Shown: positions 57,001 to 64,000 of the stretch, piece by piece | Position numbering within the stretch: position 1 is the first letter of the stretch | Layout of the letters: the number at the start of each line of letters is the position of its first letter | Origin: Saccharothrix sp. NRRL B-16314 | Lineage (GTDB): Bacteria > Actinomycetota > Actinomycetes > Mycobacteriales > Pseudonocardiaceae | Direction of reading: 5' to 3' | DNA: 64,000 bases | Assembly (NCBI RefSeq): GCF_000716595.1 | Contig: NZ_JNXC01000033.1 | Coordinates: 22,907-86,906 of the forward strand | The notes under the pieces: generated by a model | Seen by the model: only the letters and a program-made list of their open reading frames with translations | Told to the model about the DNA's origin: nothing | Databases searched by the model: none | Made by a program: the position numbers and the translations under genes

Positions 57001-58923
57001 CTCGGCTGGTTCGGCAACTACTCGTCCCGCTACTCGGAGGGCCACGCCCCGACGAGGTTGCCCGAGCTGATCGCCGCGCTCGCCGAGACGGCCGGTCAGA
57101 CCGAGCCGGTGGCACGCGAGCTGCCCGAGTCCGGGGTGCCGGACTGGTTCCAGGCGGTGCCGGACCTGGCCGCGTTGGCGTACCGCGCCGCGTCGCCGCT
57201 CACCCCCGAGAACCAGCGGGCCGCGTTGGTGCTCGTGCTGCGGTCGGTCGCGGACGCCGGCCTGACCGACCACGCGGGGCACTGGCGGTCCGTCGGCGTG
57301 GTCGTGGACGACGATCAGCTCAACCCGAAGGACCGGGTCGTGCCGGTGCGCGACGGGTTCGTCGCCATGTTCGAGACCCAGTGGCGCAGCGAGCCCGGCA
57401 GGCGGTTCAACGGCCTCCAGTTCAGCCGCACACCAGGCGTCTTCCACCTGCCGAAGGGCTGGCGGGTGCAGTTCGCCGACGAGGTGCGGACGCCGTTCCC
57501 GGGCGAGCAGATCACCCGGTTCCTCGACGTGCTGGCCGAACGCGGGCCCGCGCCGTGGTTCCCCGAGGCCGTGCCCGCGCTGGTGGAGCGCACGGGCCTG
57601 AGCACCGCCGAGGCGACTGTGGTGCTGACCGGGATGCCGGGCGTGCTCCAGTGGGGCGCGAAGTTCCTCGACGCCGCCGAACGGCAGTTGGTCGGCCTGT
57701 CCGCGGCCGGTGCGAAGGCGGCCAAGGAACGGCTGCAAGGGCTGTCCCGCTGGTACCTCCGCCGGCTGCTCGTCGCCGCCGTGCCCGCCGACCCGGTCGA
57801 CCTGTGGACCCGCGGACCCGACGTGGACGCGGTCGCCGAGGTGTGGACCGCCGAGCACGGGCAGCGGTCGCCGGTGCCGGACGACGTGCTGGCCGACGCG
57901 GTGAAGTTCGTGCAGGTGCAGCGAGTCGGCGAGTACGTGACGGGTGTGGTCAACCCCGACATCACGCCGTGGCTCGGCAAGGACGCCGACCTGGTGTTCG
58001 ACGGCTCGACGCTGGTGGCCCGCAACTCCGACGGGTTCGACCGGTCGGCGCTGGGTGCGGTGCCGCAGGTGCTGCTGTGGTTGGCGCACCGGCTCCCGGT
58101 CGGCTCGCCGCTGCGCTCCCGGCTGCCGGAGACGTTGTCGCTGGCGCGGCAGCGGGTGGCGCACCCCGGTTTCGCGGTGGAACTCGGCCGTTGGGTCGAC
58201 CTGGCCAAGGTCTGCGCGCTGCTCGGCGTCGGCGAGCCCGCCGCGGGGGAGGTGCACCGGTACCGCGACTGGTTGGAGCTGACCCGCGTCGGCGACGAGT
58301 ACTGCCGGCTCATCGCGCGTCCCGGCCTGGTCCCCCCGGACGACCGCGACCTGTTCAAGGCCCTCGCGCAGATCGGCGGCGGGCACGACGCGCTGGCGGT
58401 GCTGGACCGGCTGGCGGACGACCGGCTCACCGCCGCGTGCGCGGTCAAGGCGCCCGAAGGCGTCGACCCGGCCGCGTACCACCAGGACCCGACGGTGTCC
58501 GTGCCCGCGCTGGTGGCCGAGGCCGCCGAGCGGTTCGGGCTGCCCGAGGACGCGGCGGTGCTGTACCTGCAACTGCTGGCGCTGCCCGATCCCACCGATG
58601 CGAACGTGGCCAGGTGGACCGGGTGGAAACCCGCCCGCCTGAAGCAGGCCCGTGCCGCTCTCGCCGAGACCGACCTGGTGCTCACCGCGAAGCGCGCGCG
58701 GGCCGGGCGGTCGCTGTTCCTGCCCGGTGGGTGGCTGGCCCTGTCGACGCCGCACCTGCCGCTGGAGGTGTGGAAGGCGCAGATGTTCGAGTACCCCAGC
58801 GGCCGGCCCGGCGCGATCGTGCCGCTGGAACCCGTCGCGGACCTGTTCGCGCGCGCTTGGGGGCGAATCCTCGACGGCGACGCCCCCGCCTACGAAGAGC
58901 TGAAGACCGGAGGACGCAGGTGA
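54070..58923 (+). CDS. 1617-aa uncharacterised protein of the MoxR/VWA operon
   Basis: ATG at 54070, 1617 aa, no signal and no membrane helix, and largely helical, apart from Cys/Gly-poor beta-rich parts near 570-780 and 1080-1180. It opens MARTSKARKSDARHSNALLS, and a basic start suggests nucleic-acid or phosphate contact. Recognisable but unassigned blocks: LARTAKSKAGSAKDGFTSLG, EELKTGGRR (end), and PSIALPGGGRFTGGRAVHPG. I know no family name for it; DUF4132-type neighbours often sit beside similar giants, and part of it may be a diverged DUF4132 arm. GTGA overlap with moxR downstream and TGATG upstream make this one tight operon. Confidence 0.85.
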   Translation: MARTSKARKSDARHSNALLSAGAVLPGTSDVGEDRDTVTARHYSHPALDDRVVVRLVPAVLGRAEDLTCEYLGFDAPSRVEGVGTGRRSALGFPAWALVHDPANAHHALNLVKEIERLARTAKSKAGSAKDGFTSLGTMLGRSAPHFLPTFYEQAGRIFLQHGNTSYAASMFGKAREAEEVHDLAVDPERTREVFLEFAFAGALTAKALSAHAKGLARKHDADAAYELFYTLCVERTRGGLPPYTGMPEDLRRLAKAAKRDLRAEDAKLLHAVLDSSAISRAGTAFWKAYRDSLVALATDDVEVRARLLSFVPDAGGAIDLWLDILTSCGATRALVGPDEVPAEPAEWLSAVLDVRRSGWRDVGRSVKLLDLVEAMADRLVANGVPVRALRYRQQGELDVLDLLVARGVPIAPEESFDTFGVAGWLSDDNPGHRDLTSLAASERFGEALGRGFVAYLRSVSRKQTVAADVLVAAMAVPGLRAALRTWVTAAAADITATGLPGLEAHLSNQLVVRLPEAFLDVPEAAESIAATDVAAALRTTLRAGLLDELGWPALEEAVARLRSAAAPKDSGVEVCGEGWPALVLRRGETFVVVGPDEVLAEHISRIPVDARGHRPEPRASWFDGVLLVRWQGPEDELAYWSDAPDHVFRLGEGNRYYYRRDSIAPSIALPGGGRFTGGRAVHPGDTVVPTAQPTNSDGTTVWTEAYHEHRWRWFEVDPATGERGRASLPRFVEDFAVDGASLLFSDCDLRPAVPATEGSPLGAANGLHGWRVRREADGSSTGEGVDGRRVRLAVSRRTPIGLLRLPGGAELTLAGGRDSMVLFDPDGVELSSVSAGGKNPPYAAGTPLVPSLDWWHLLRPRDEAGSAALRGVTREAVDAMLAAALAEQKEKAPSLRDKLAVLVRGERGGLADAVTAALPGITHPGLITGVADVVRRAAGLLSAYREYAAIAEAARLVEPIVAPTGPAISENEVAAALGWFGNYSSRYSEGHAPTRLPELIAALAETAGQTEPVARELPESGVPDWFQAVPDLAALAYRAASPLTPENQRAALVLVLRSVADAGLTDHAGHWRSVGVVVDDDQLNPKDRVVPVRDGFVAMFETQWRSEPGRRFNGLQFSRTPGVFHLPKGWRVQFADEVRTPFPGEQITRFLDVLAERGPAPWFPEAVPALVERTGLSTAEATVVLTGMPGVLQWGAKFLDAAERQLVGLSAAGAKAAKERLQGLSRWYLRRLLVAAVPADPVDLWTRGPDVDAVAEVWTAEHGQRSPVPDDVLADAVKFVQVQRVGEYVTGVVNPDITPWLGKDADLVFDGSTLVARNSDGFDRSALGAVPQVLLWLAHRLPVGSPLRSRLPETLSLARQRVAHPGFAVELGRWVDLAKVCALLGVGEPAAGEVHRYRDWLELTRVGDEYCRLIARPGLVPPDDRDLFKALAQIGGGHDALAVLDRLADDRLTAACAVKAPEGVDPAAYHQDPTVSVPALVAEAAERFGLPEDAAVLYLQLLALPDPTDANVARWTGWKPARLKQARAALAETDLVLTAKRARAGRSLFLPGGWLALSTPHLPLEVWKAQMFEYPSGRPGAIVPLEPVADLFARAWGRILDGDAPAYEELKTGGRR

Positions 58924-60125
58924 CCGCGATCAAGGGGGTCGAACCCGGTCGGGGTGAGTCCCGGCAGGGTGAGTCCCGGCAGGGCGGATCGAGGCAGGTC
59001 GAGCCGGCCGAGGACGCCTTCCATCAGGAGCTGGCGTTCCTGGCGGCCTACGACAGCGGCCCCCGGCCGCCGGGGTGGCGGCTCACCCCGCGCGCCGTGG
59101 TGACGTTCGTGATGGGCAGCGGCGACGTCCTGGCGCTGCCCAAGGGCGCCTCGGCGGACGGCGTGCCGTCGCGGCTGCTGATCAGCCCCAAGTTCGTCGG
59201 TGAACGCGCGCTGGTCGAACGGGCCGTCGTGACGCTCGCGGGCGAGCGCGGCCTGTTGCTGGTCGGCGAACCGGGCACGGCGAAGTCGATGCTGTCCGAA
59301 CTGCTGGCCGCCGCCGTGTCCGGCAGCAGCCAGCTCGTCGTGCAGGGCACGGCGGGCACGACCGAAGACCAGTTGCGCTACGGCTGGAACTACGCGCTGC
59401 TGCTGGCCGAAGGCCCGAGTCCGCGTGCGCTGGTGCCGTCACCGGTGCTCAACGCGATGCGCGGCGGCGGCGTGGTGCGGGTCGAAGAGGTGACCCGCTG
59501 CCTGCCCGAGGTGCAGGACGCGCTGGTGTCCATCCTGTCCGACCGGCGCATCGCCGTGCCAGAGCTGTCGGGCACGGACGCCGCGACCGTGCACGCCGCG
59601 CCCGGCTTCACGGTGATCGCCACCGCGAACCTGCGCGACCGCGGCGTGTCGGAGATGTCGGCGGCGTTGAAGCGGCGGTTCAACTTCGAGGCCGTCGGCC
59701 CCATCGGCGACCTGGCCGCCGAGACGGCGTTGGTGCGACGGCAGGCGAGCGCCGCGCTCGAACGGGTCAGCGCGCCGTTCGCGGTGGACGACGTGGTGCT
59801 GGAAGTGCTGGTCACCGCGTTCCGCGACCTGCGAAGCGGGGTGTCCGAGGAGGGCTGGGCGGTCGAACGGCCGTCCACCGTGATGAGCACGGCGGAGGCG
59901 GTGTCGGTGGCGACCTCGCTCGGGCTGGCCGACGCGTACTTCCCCGGCGACCGCGACACGTTGTCGCTGCTGCCGGGGCACCTGCTCGGCGTGGTCCGCA
60001 AGGACGACCCGTCCGACGCGGTCCGGCTGCTCGGCTACTGGGACGGCGCGGTGCGGCGGCGGGCCGAGTCGGGCGCGCGCACCTGGCGACGGCTGTGGGA
60101 ACTCCGTGACGTCCTCGACGCCTGA
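58920..60125 (+). CDS. MoxR-family AAA+ ATPase
   Basis: 401 aa from GTG at 58920 (GGAGGA before it; the GTGA overlaps the stop of the giant gene). Residues 7-25 are a tandem low-complexity tract (GESRQ GESRQ GGSRQ). The AAA+ core is at about 85-330: LLLVGEPGTAKSMLSELLAA (Walker A), GGGVVRVEEVTRCLPEVQDAL (Walker B region with E-E), IATANLRDRGVSEM (sensor 1), and ALKRRFNFEAVGPI (arginine finger and MoxR loop). These remodel VWA partner proteins; the VWA domain is in the next gene. Confidence 0.92.
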   Translation: MTAIKGVEPGRGESRQGESRQGGSRQVEPAEDAFHQELAFLAAYDSGPRPPGWRLTPRAVVTFVMGSGDVLALPKGASADGVPSRLLISPKFVGERALVERAVVTLAGERGLLLVGEPGTAKSMLSELLAAAVSGSSQLVVQGTAGTTEDQLRYGWNYALLLAEGPSPRALVPSPVLNAMRGGGVVRVEEVTRCLPEVQDALVSILSDRRIAVPELSGTDAATVHAAPGFTVIATANLRDRGVSEMSAALKRRFNFEAVGPIGDLAAETALVRRQASAALERVSAPFAVDDVVLEVLVTAFRDLRSGVSEEGWAVERPSTVMSTAEAVSVATSLGLADAYFPGDRDTLSLLPGHLLGVVRKDDPSDAVRLLGYWDGAVRRRAESGARTWRRLWELRDVLDA

Positions 60126-63100
60126 TCTCGCGGACCGGCTGGCCGACCACGAGGTGCCGCACCTGATCGGGGTGCGGCACCACTCGCCCGCGCTCGCCGG
60201 CGTGATGCCCGCGCTGCTGGAGTCGTTCGCGCCCGAGGTGCTGCTGGTCGAGCTGCCCGAGGAGTTGGGGGAGTGGCTGCCGTTCCTGGCCGATCCCGAC
60301 CTGGTCGCGCCGGTCGCGTTGTCGGGCGCGTCCCCTGACGGCGCCCTCGCGTTCTACCCGTTCGCCGACTTCTCACCCGAGTTGGCCGCGATCCGGTGGG
60401 CGTACCGGAACGGCGTCGAGGTCCGCCCGTGCGACCTGCCGATCGCGTCGCGCGGTGACGGGCACCAAGGCGGACGGCAGGGCGCGTCACCGCTGGCGGA
60501 CGCGTTGCGCCGGGCCACCACCGGCCGTGACGGCGACGACCTGTGGGACCGGCTGGTGGAGGCCGCCGCGCCGGGCCAGACCCCCGAAGCGGTGCGGCGG
60601 GCGGCTCTGCTGGTCGGCTGGGCGTTGCGCCGGGACGCCGAGGACGGCGGGGTGGATCCGTTCGACCTGCGCCGCGAAGCGTGGATGCGGCGCGCGGTCC
60701 AGCGTGCGGGCGGACGGCGGTGCGCGGCCGTGATCGGGTCGTTCCACGCGGCGGCGCTGCTGGACGGACCGGTGGACGACTCGCCGGTGCCGAAGGCGGA
60801 CGTCGTCACCTCGTTGGTGCCGTACGGGTTCGGGTTGCTGGACGAGCGGTCCGGCTACCCGGCGGGCATCCGCGACCCCGAGTGGCAGCAGGCGGTGCTG
60901 GAGGCGGCCGGCGACCCGGACGCGGTCGAGGCCGCGGCGGCGTCGGTGATCGTGCGGATCTGCGGGCGGGTGCGGGAACTCGGCCACCCGGCCGGTCCGG
61001 GTGAGGCGCGGGAGGCGTTGCGGCTGGCCGTGGACCTGGCCCGGCTGCGCGACCTGCCCGCACCCGGACGGGGCGAGGTGGTGGAGGCGGTGCAGTCCGT
61101 GCTGACCCACGCCGAGCCGTTGGGCCGAGGCCGGGTCGTGGCACGGGCCGCCGGGGACGTGCTGGTGGGGCACCGCACCGGGTTGCTCGCGCCCGGCACG
61201 CCCCGGTCCGGTCTGGCGCCGGCGGTGGAGGCACTGCTCGCGTCGCTCCGCCTGCCCGGTCCGGACTCCCGGGAGCCGGTGTCGTTGCGGCTGGACCCGT
61301 TGCGGTCGGCGCTGGACGCGCGGCGTGAGGTGGCGTTGCGGCGGTTGACCGTGCTGGGGGTGACGTACGCCGGGGAGACGGCGACCACGGGCGTCGGCGG
61401 CGCCGACGCCCTCACCACCCGGTGGACGGCGGAGTGGACCCCGGCGACGGCGGCCACGTTGCCGGTGGCCGGGTTGTGGGGCGCGACGCTGGAACTGGCC
61501 GCGTCCGGTCGGTTGCGCGCCCGGCGTGTTGAACGGGAGCAGCGCGGCGGGCACACACCCGCCGCGGTGCTGACCGACCTCTCCGACGCGGCCGGGTGCG
61601 GGTTGCCCGAGCTGGTGGACACGCTGCTGGACGACGCGGCGACCGTGCTGCCGTCCGCCGGCACGTTGCGGGAGTTGTTGGCGGCGTTGGACTTGCTGGA
61701 CCGGTTGCGCGCCGGTCACCTGCCCGGGACTCCCGGTGAGGTGCTCGACGCGCACCCGTCGCTCGCGCGGGAACTGGAGACGGCGGCGGTGGCCCTGCTC
61801 GACGGGCTCGCCGGGTCGGAGGACGTGGCGGACGCGCGGGCGCTGGTGGAGCTGGGGCAGCGGCACGACGTGCACGGGTTGCGGCTCGCGGCGTGCCTGC
61901 GGCGCCTGGCCGACGAGGGCGCGCCGCTGATCGCCGGTGCCGCCGGTGCGGTGCGGGTGCTGCTCGGGCTGGTGCCGCCGGAAGCGCTGGGTGAGCGGGT
62001 CGCGTCGTGGGTGGACGGTGCCGGCTCCCCCGAACGGCGGGACGCGCTGCGGCGCGGGCTGACCGGCGTGCTGGCGGCGGCGGGGCCGTTGCTGGAGACG
62101 CCGGAAGCGCTGTCGCCGCTGCTGGACCGTGTGGAAGGCCTGGCGGACCGGGATTTCCTGGACCGGCTGCCCGCGTTGCGCGGGGCGTTCACGTCGGTCG
62201 GCCCGGCGGCGCGGGCCCGGGTGCTGACGGTCGTGGAGGAGCGCACGGGCGAGCGGGTCGACGCTGCCGGCGCCCCGGATCCCGAGCTGTTGGCGGCCTG
62301 GCTGGAAGCCGAGCAGGCCGGTGTGGATGCCCTGCGTGCCCGCGGTTTGCTGCCCGGCCCTCGTGACCGCGCGGTGTCGCCGGTCGAGCCCGTCAAGGCG
62401 GCTGCGACCTCCGGGGGCACGCTGCCGGCGGCCATCCGGTGGCGGTTGGTGCTCGGGGCGAACGGTGAACGGCCGGCGGGCGGCGAGCGCTATGCCGCCG
62501 CGTTGGACGAGCTGTACGGGCGTGACCGCGGTGAGGGCGCGTCGGCCGGCGATCTCGGGGCGGACCGCTCCAGCCCGTTCCCCGGCGTGCGCGAGTGGTC
62601 GGAGGAGCTGCGGGACCTGTTCGGCGACCACGTCCGGGAGGAGGTGCTGGCCGCGGCGGCGGAAGGCGGCCGGCTGGAAGCGGCGCTGGAGATCGACCCC
62701 GGCTCGGTGCGGCCTTCGGTGGAGCTGCTGCGGAACGTCCTGTCGCTGGCCGGCGGCCTGTCGGAGTCGGCGCTGGCGCGGCTGCGGCCGTTGGTGGCGC
62801 GGCTGGTGCGGGAGCTGACCGCGCAGTTGGCCAACCGGATGCGGCCGGCGTTGTCCGGTATCCAGCTGCCGGTGCCGACCCGTCGCCCCGGCGGTCGGCT
62901 GGACCTGCCGCGCACCCTCCGCGCGAACCTCGCCACCGCGCGCCGTGACGCCGACGGGCGGGTGGTGGTCGTGCCGGAACGCCCGGTGTTCCGCACCAGG
63001 GGTCGGCGGTCGAGCGACTGGCGGCTCGTGCTGGTGGTGGACGTGTCGGGGTCGATGGAGGCCTCGACGGTGTGGTCGGCGCTGACCGCCTCGGTGTTCG

Positions 63101-63513
63101 CCGGGGTGCCCGCGCTGTCGACGCACTTCCTGGCGTTCTCGACGGAAGTCGTGGACCTGACCGACCGGGTGGCGGACCCGTTGTCGCTGCTGCTGGAGGT
63201 TCGGGTCGGGGGCGGCACCCACATCGCGGGAGCGTTGCGCCACGCCCGTTCCCTTGTGACCGTTCCGGAGAGGACGATGGTGGTACTGGTCAGTGATTTC
63301 GAGGAGGGCGGTCCGGTCGGGCCGCTCGTCGGGCAGGTGCGGGAACTGGTCACCTCCGGGGTGACCGTGCTCGGCTGCGCGAGCCTCGACGACCGCGGCG
63401 TCGCCCGCTATTCCACGTCGGTAGCGGGCGCGCTGGTCGCGGCCGGGATGCCGATCGCCGCGCTGAGCCCGCAGGAGCTGGCGCGGTGGGTGGGGGAGAA
63501 GGTGCGCGGTTGA
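60106..63513 (+). CDS. DUF5682-VWA fusion protein
   Basis: 1135 aa. GTG at 60106 overlaps moxR by 20 bp. The N-terminal ~750 residues are DUF5682, with two G-x-x-H motifs (VPHLIGVRHHSPALAGV near 18-34 and CAAVIGSFHAAALLDG near 208-223). These recall the TraB/EreA-like metallo-hydrolase fold; the link is inferred. The C-terminal ~180 residues are a VWA domain with MIDAS LVVDVSGSMEA (Asp979), GGGTHIAGALRHAR and LVSDFEEGGPV. In E. coli and many actinomycetes, as I recall, these are separate genes (YehM, YehP); here they are joined, which fixes a one-to-one ratio. The stop codon coincides with the end of the TnpB element. Confidence 0.85.
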   Translation: MTSSTPDLADRLADHEVPHLIGVRHHSPALAGVMPALLESFAPEVLLVELPEELGEWLPFLADPDLVAPVALSGASPDGALAFYPFADFSPELAAIRWAYRNGVEVRPCDLPIASRGDGHQGGRQGASPLADALRRATTGRDGDDLWDRLVEAAAPGQTPEAVRRAALLVGWALRRDAEDGGVDPFDLRREAWMRRAVQRAGGRRCAAVIGSFHAAALLDGPVDDSPVPKADVVTSLVPYGFGLLDERSGYPAGIRDPEWQQAVLEAAGDPDAVEAAAASVIVRICGRVRELGHPAGPGEAREALRLAVDLARLRDLPAPGRGEVVEAVQSVLTHAEPLGRGRVVARAAGDVLVGHRTGLLAPGTPRSGLAPAVEALLASLRLPGPDSREPVSLRLDPLRSALDARREVALRRLTVLGVTYAGETATTGVGGADALTTRWTAEWTPATAATLPVAGLWGATLELAASGRLRARRVEREQRGGHTPAAVLTDLSDAAGCGLPELVDTLLDDAATVLPSAGTLRELLAALDLLDRLRAGHLPGTPGEVLDAHPSLARELETAAVALLDGLAGSEDVADARALVELGQRHDVHGLRLAACLRRLADEGAPLIAGAAGAVRVLLGLVPPEALGERVASWVDGAGSPERRDALRRGLTGVLAAAGPLLETPEALSPLLDRVEGLADRDFLDRLPALRGAFTSVGPAARARVLTVVEERTGERVDAAGAPDPELLAAWLEAEQAGVDALRARGLLPGPRDRAVSPVEPVKAAATSGGTLPAAIRWRLVLGANGERPAGGERYAAALDELYGRDRGEGASAGDLGADRSSPFPGVREWSEELRDLFGDHVREEVLAAAAEGGRLEAALEIDPGSVRPSVELLRNVLSLAGGLSESALARLRPLVARLVRELTAQLANRMRPALSGIQLPVPTRRPGGRLDLPRTLRANLATARRDADGRVVVVPERPVFRTRGRRSSDWRLVLVVDVSGSMEASTVWSALTASVFAGVPALSTHFLAFSTEVVDLTDRVADPLSLLLEVRVGGGTHIAGALRHARSLVTVPERTMVVLVSDFEEGGPVGPLVGQVRELVTSGVTVLGCASLDDRGVARYSTSVAGALVAAGMPIAALSPQELARWVGEKVRG

Positions 63514-63617
63514 CAACCTCCCCTACCTCGAAGGGTGAGGATTCCCCGTCGGGCTCGCGCCCGCCGGTTCCTGTTTCTTCTCCCTCGGAAGGGAGGTTTC
63601 GCCGGATGCCTCGCCGA
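63510..63617 (-). ncRNA. IS605-type right end / possible omega-RNA scaffold
   Basis: Downstream of tnpB on the minus strand. Perfect small hairpins: CTCCCT-CGGA-AGGGAG (63580-63595), CGGGC-TCGC-GCCCG (63550-63563), and a CCTC...GAGG stem-loop at 63517-63536 ending at TTGTCAA (63510-63516). This chain of tetraloop hairpins before a TCAA end is typical of IS200/IS605 right ends, which encode the reRNA of TnpB. Confidence 0.45.
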
Positions 63618-64000
63618 CTAGCGTCGGGTCGGTCTTACTCCGGCTCCACAGGCTGCGACCGCCTGCCCGGCGTCCAGGATGTTGCGCGCGGCGTTCACGT
63701 CGCGATCGTGCGAAGCCCCGCAGCCGGGGCAGGTCCACCTACGCACCCGCAGCGGCAGCGTGTCCAGCAGGAACCCGCAGGCCGAACAGGTCTTGCTGGA
63801 GGGCAGCCAGCGGTCGACCACGACCAGGTCGCGGCCGTACCACTCGCACTTGTACTCCAACATCGACCGCAGATCCGACCAGGCCACGTCGGAGATCGCG
63901 CGGGCCAACGACCGGTTGCGCAGCATGTTGCGGACCGCGAGATCCTCGATCACGACCAGTTGGTTCTCCCGGACGAGTCGAGTGGTCAGCTTGTGCAGCA
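63618..64000 (-). CDS. TnpB-like RNA-guided nuclease/transposase, C-terminal part
   Basis: The gene enters from the right edge; 127 codons are visible, ending with TAG at 63618. RuvC-II is seen as VVIEDLAVRNMLRNRSLARA (catalytic Glu in IED), the zinc ribbon as KTCSACGFLLDT and WTCPGCGASHDR, and RuvC-III as DRDVNAARNIL. All visible catalytic residues are present, so the C-terminal part looks intact. This is the OrfB of an IS200/IS605 or IS607 element; whether tnpA is present cannot be seen. Confidence 0.9.
   Translation of the reverse strand, partial: LHKLTTRLVRENQLVVIEDLAVRNMLRNRSLARAISDVAWSDLRSMLEYKCEWYGRDLVVVDRWLPSSKTCSACGFLLDTLPLRVRRWTCPGCGASHDRDVNAARNILDAGQAVAACGAGVRPTRR

Noticed and set aside
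53905..58755. A 1616-codon open frame antisense to the giant gene
   Set aside because: Its translation is Arg/Gly/His/Gln-rich with no fold signal; in DNA this GC-rich, antisense frames lack stops. The sense gene has proper start, ribosome coupling and neighbours.
58940..58996. Tandem GESRQ-coding repeats at the start of moxR as a separate mobile or regulatory repeat
   Set aside because: They are in frame, short, and simply a low-complexity leader of the protein.
60487..63516. A 1009-codon open frame antisense to the DUF5682-VWA gene
   Set aside because: Same reason: repetitive His/Gln/Arg/Pro text, while the sense frame has an intact MIDAS and G-x-x-H motifs.

Overview
The window is very GC-rich actinomycete DNA with GTG/TTG starts and overlapping ATGA/GTGA gene junctions. 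Gene content fits the Pseudonocardiales (Saccharothrix, Actinosynnema or Lentzea-like): an arabinan/cell-envelope gene set, SARP regulation, a rifampin phosphotransferase with its cis element, secreted CBM/chitinase enzymes and a lanthipeptide locus. The genus is an inference; no rRNA, tRNA or CRISPR array was seen.

Layout. 1-10 kb: a PHP-domain Tat protein with a coupled partial gene, an orphan KdpD sensor kinase, a secreted HAF-repeat protein, a fructosamine-kinase-like enzyme, and a padR-fadH-HD group behind a perfect 14-bp palindrome. 10-15 kb: rph, preceded by a rifamycin-associated element (RAE), then a repeat/hairpin-rich gap, and a TetR-VOC divergent pair with a doubled operator. 15-22 kb: secreted M28 peptidase, LigD-type polymerase, GH18 chitinase, SigJ-type sigma factor, and a frameshifted CBM2-Fn3-beta-helix protein. 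22-36 kb: PucR regulator, then a cell-envelope island (GT2, GT4, DUF3068, methyltransferase, DUF2613, two large polytopic proteins including an AftD-like arabinofuranosyltransferase, a flippase, a second methyltransferase). Its composition resembles the Rv0224c-Rv0236c neighbourhood of mycobacteria.

36-44 kb: a solute-binding/VWA protein, a DUF1540 protein behind a partial iron box, a DAHP synthase-chorismatase-small ORF operon with no polyketide synthase nearby, and a three-gene operon ending in a NarL-type two-component system. 44-51 kb: a compact class II lanthipeptide cluster read on the minus strand (SARP regulator, 63-aa precursor, LanM, ABC exporter, flavin oxidoreductase). The precursor promoter carries a 9-bp direct repeat placed like a SARP site. 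51-64 kb: a secreted GHL15-like protein, then a four-gene operon (DUF4132 protein, 1617-aa protein, MoxR AAA+ ATPase, DUF5682-VWA fusion) behind a DNA-damage-type (PafBC-like) promoter match. An IS200/IS605-type TnpB element abuts the stop codon of the last gene.

The best candidates for undescribed biology are the lanthipeptide with a five-Cys core and flavin tailoring enzyme, and the damage-promoter-linked MoxR/VWA system with its DUF5682-VWA fusion.
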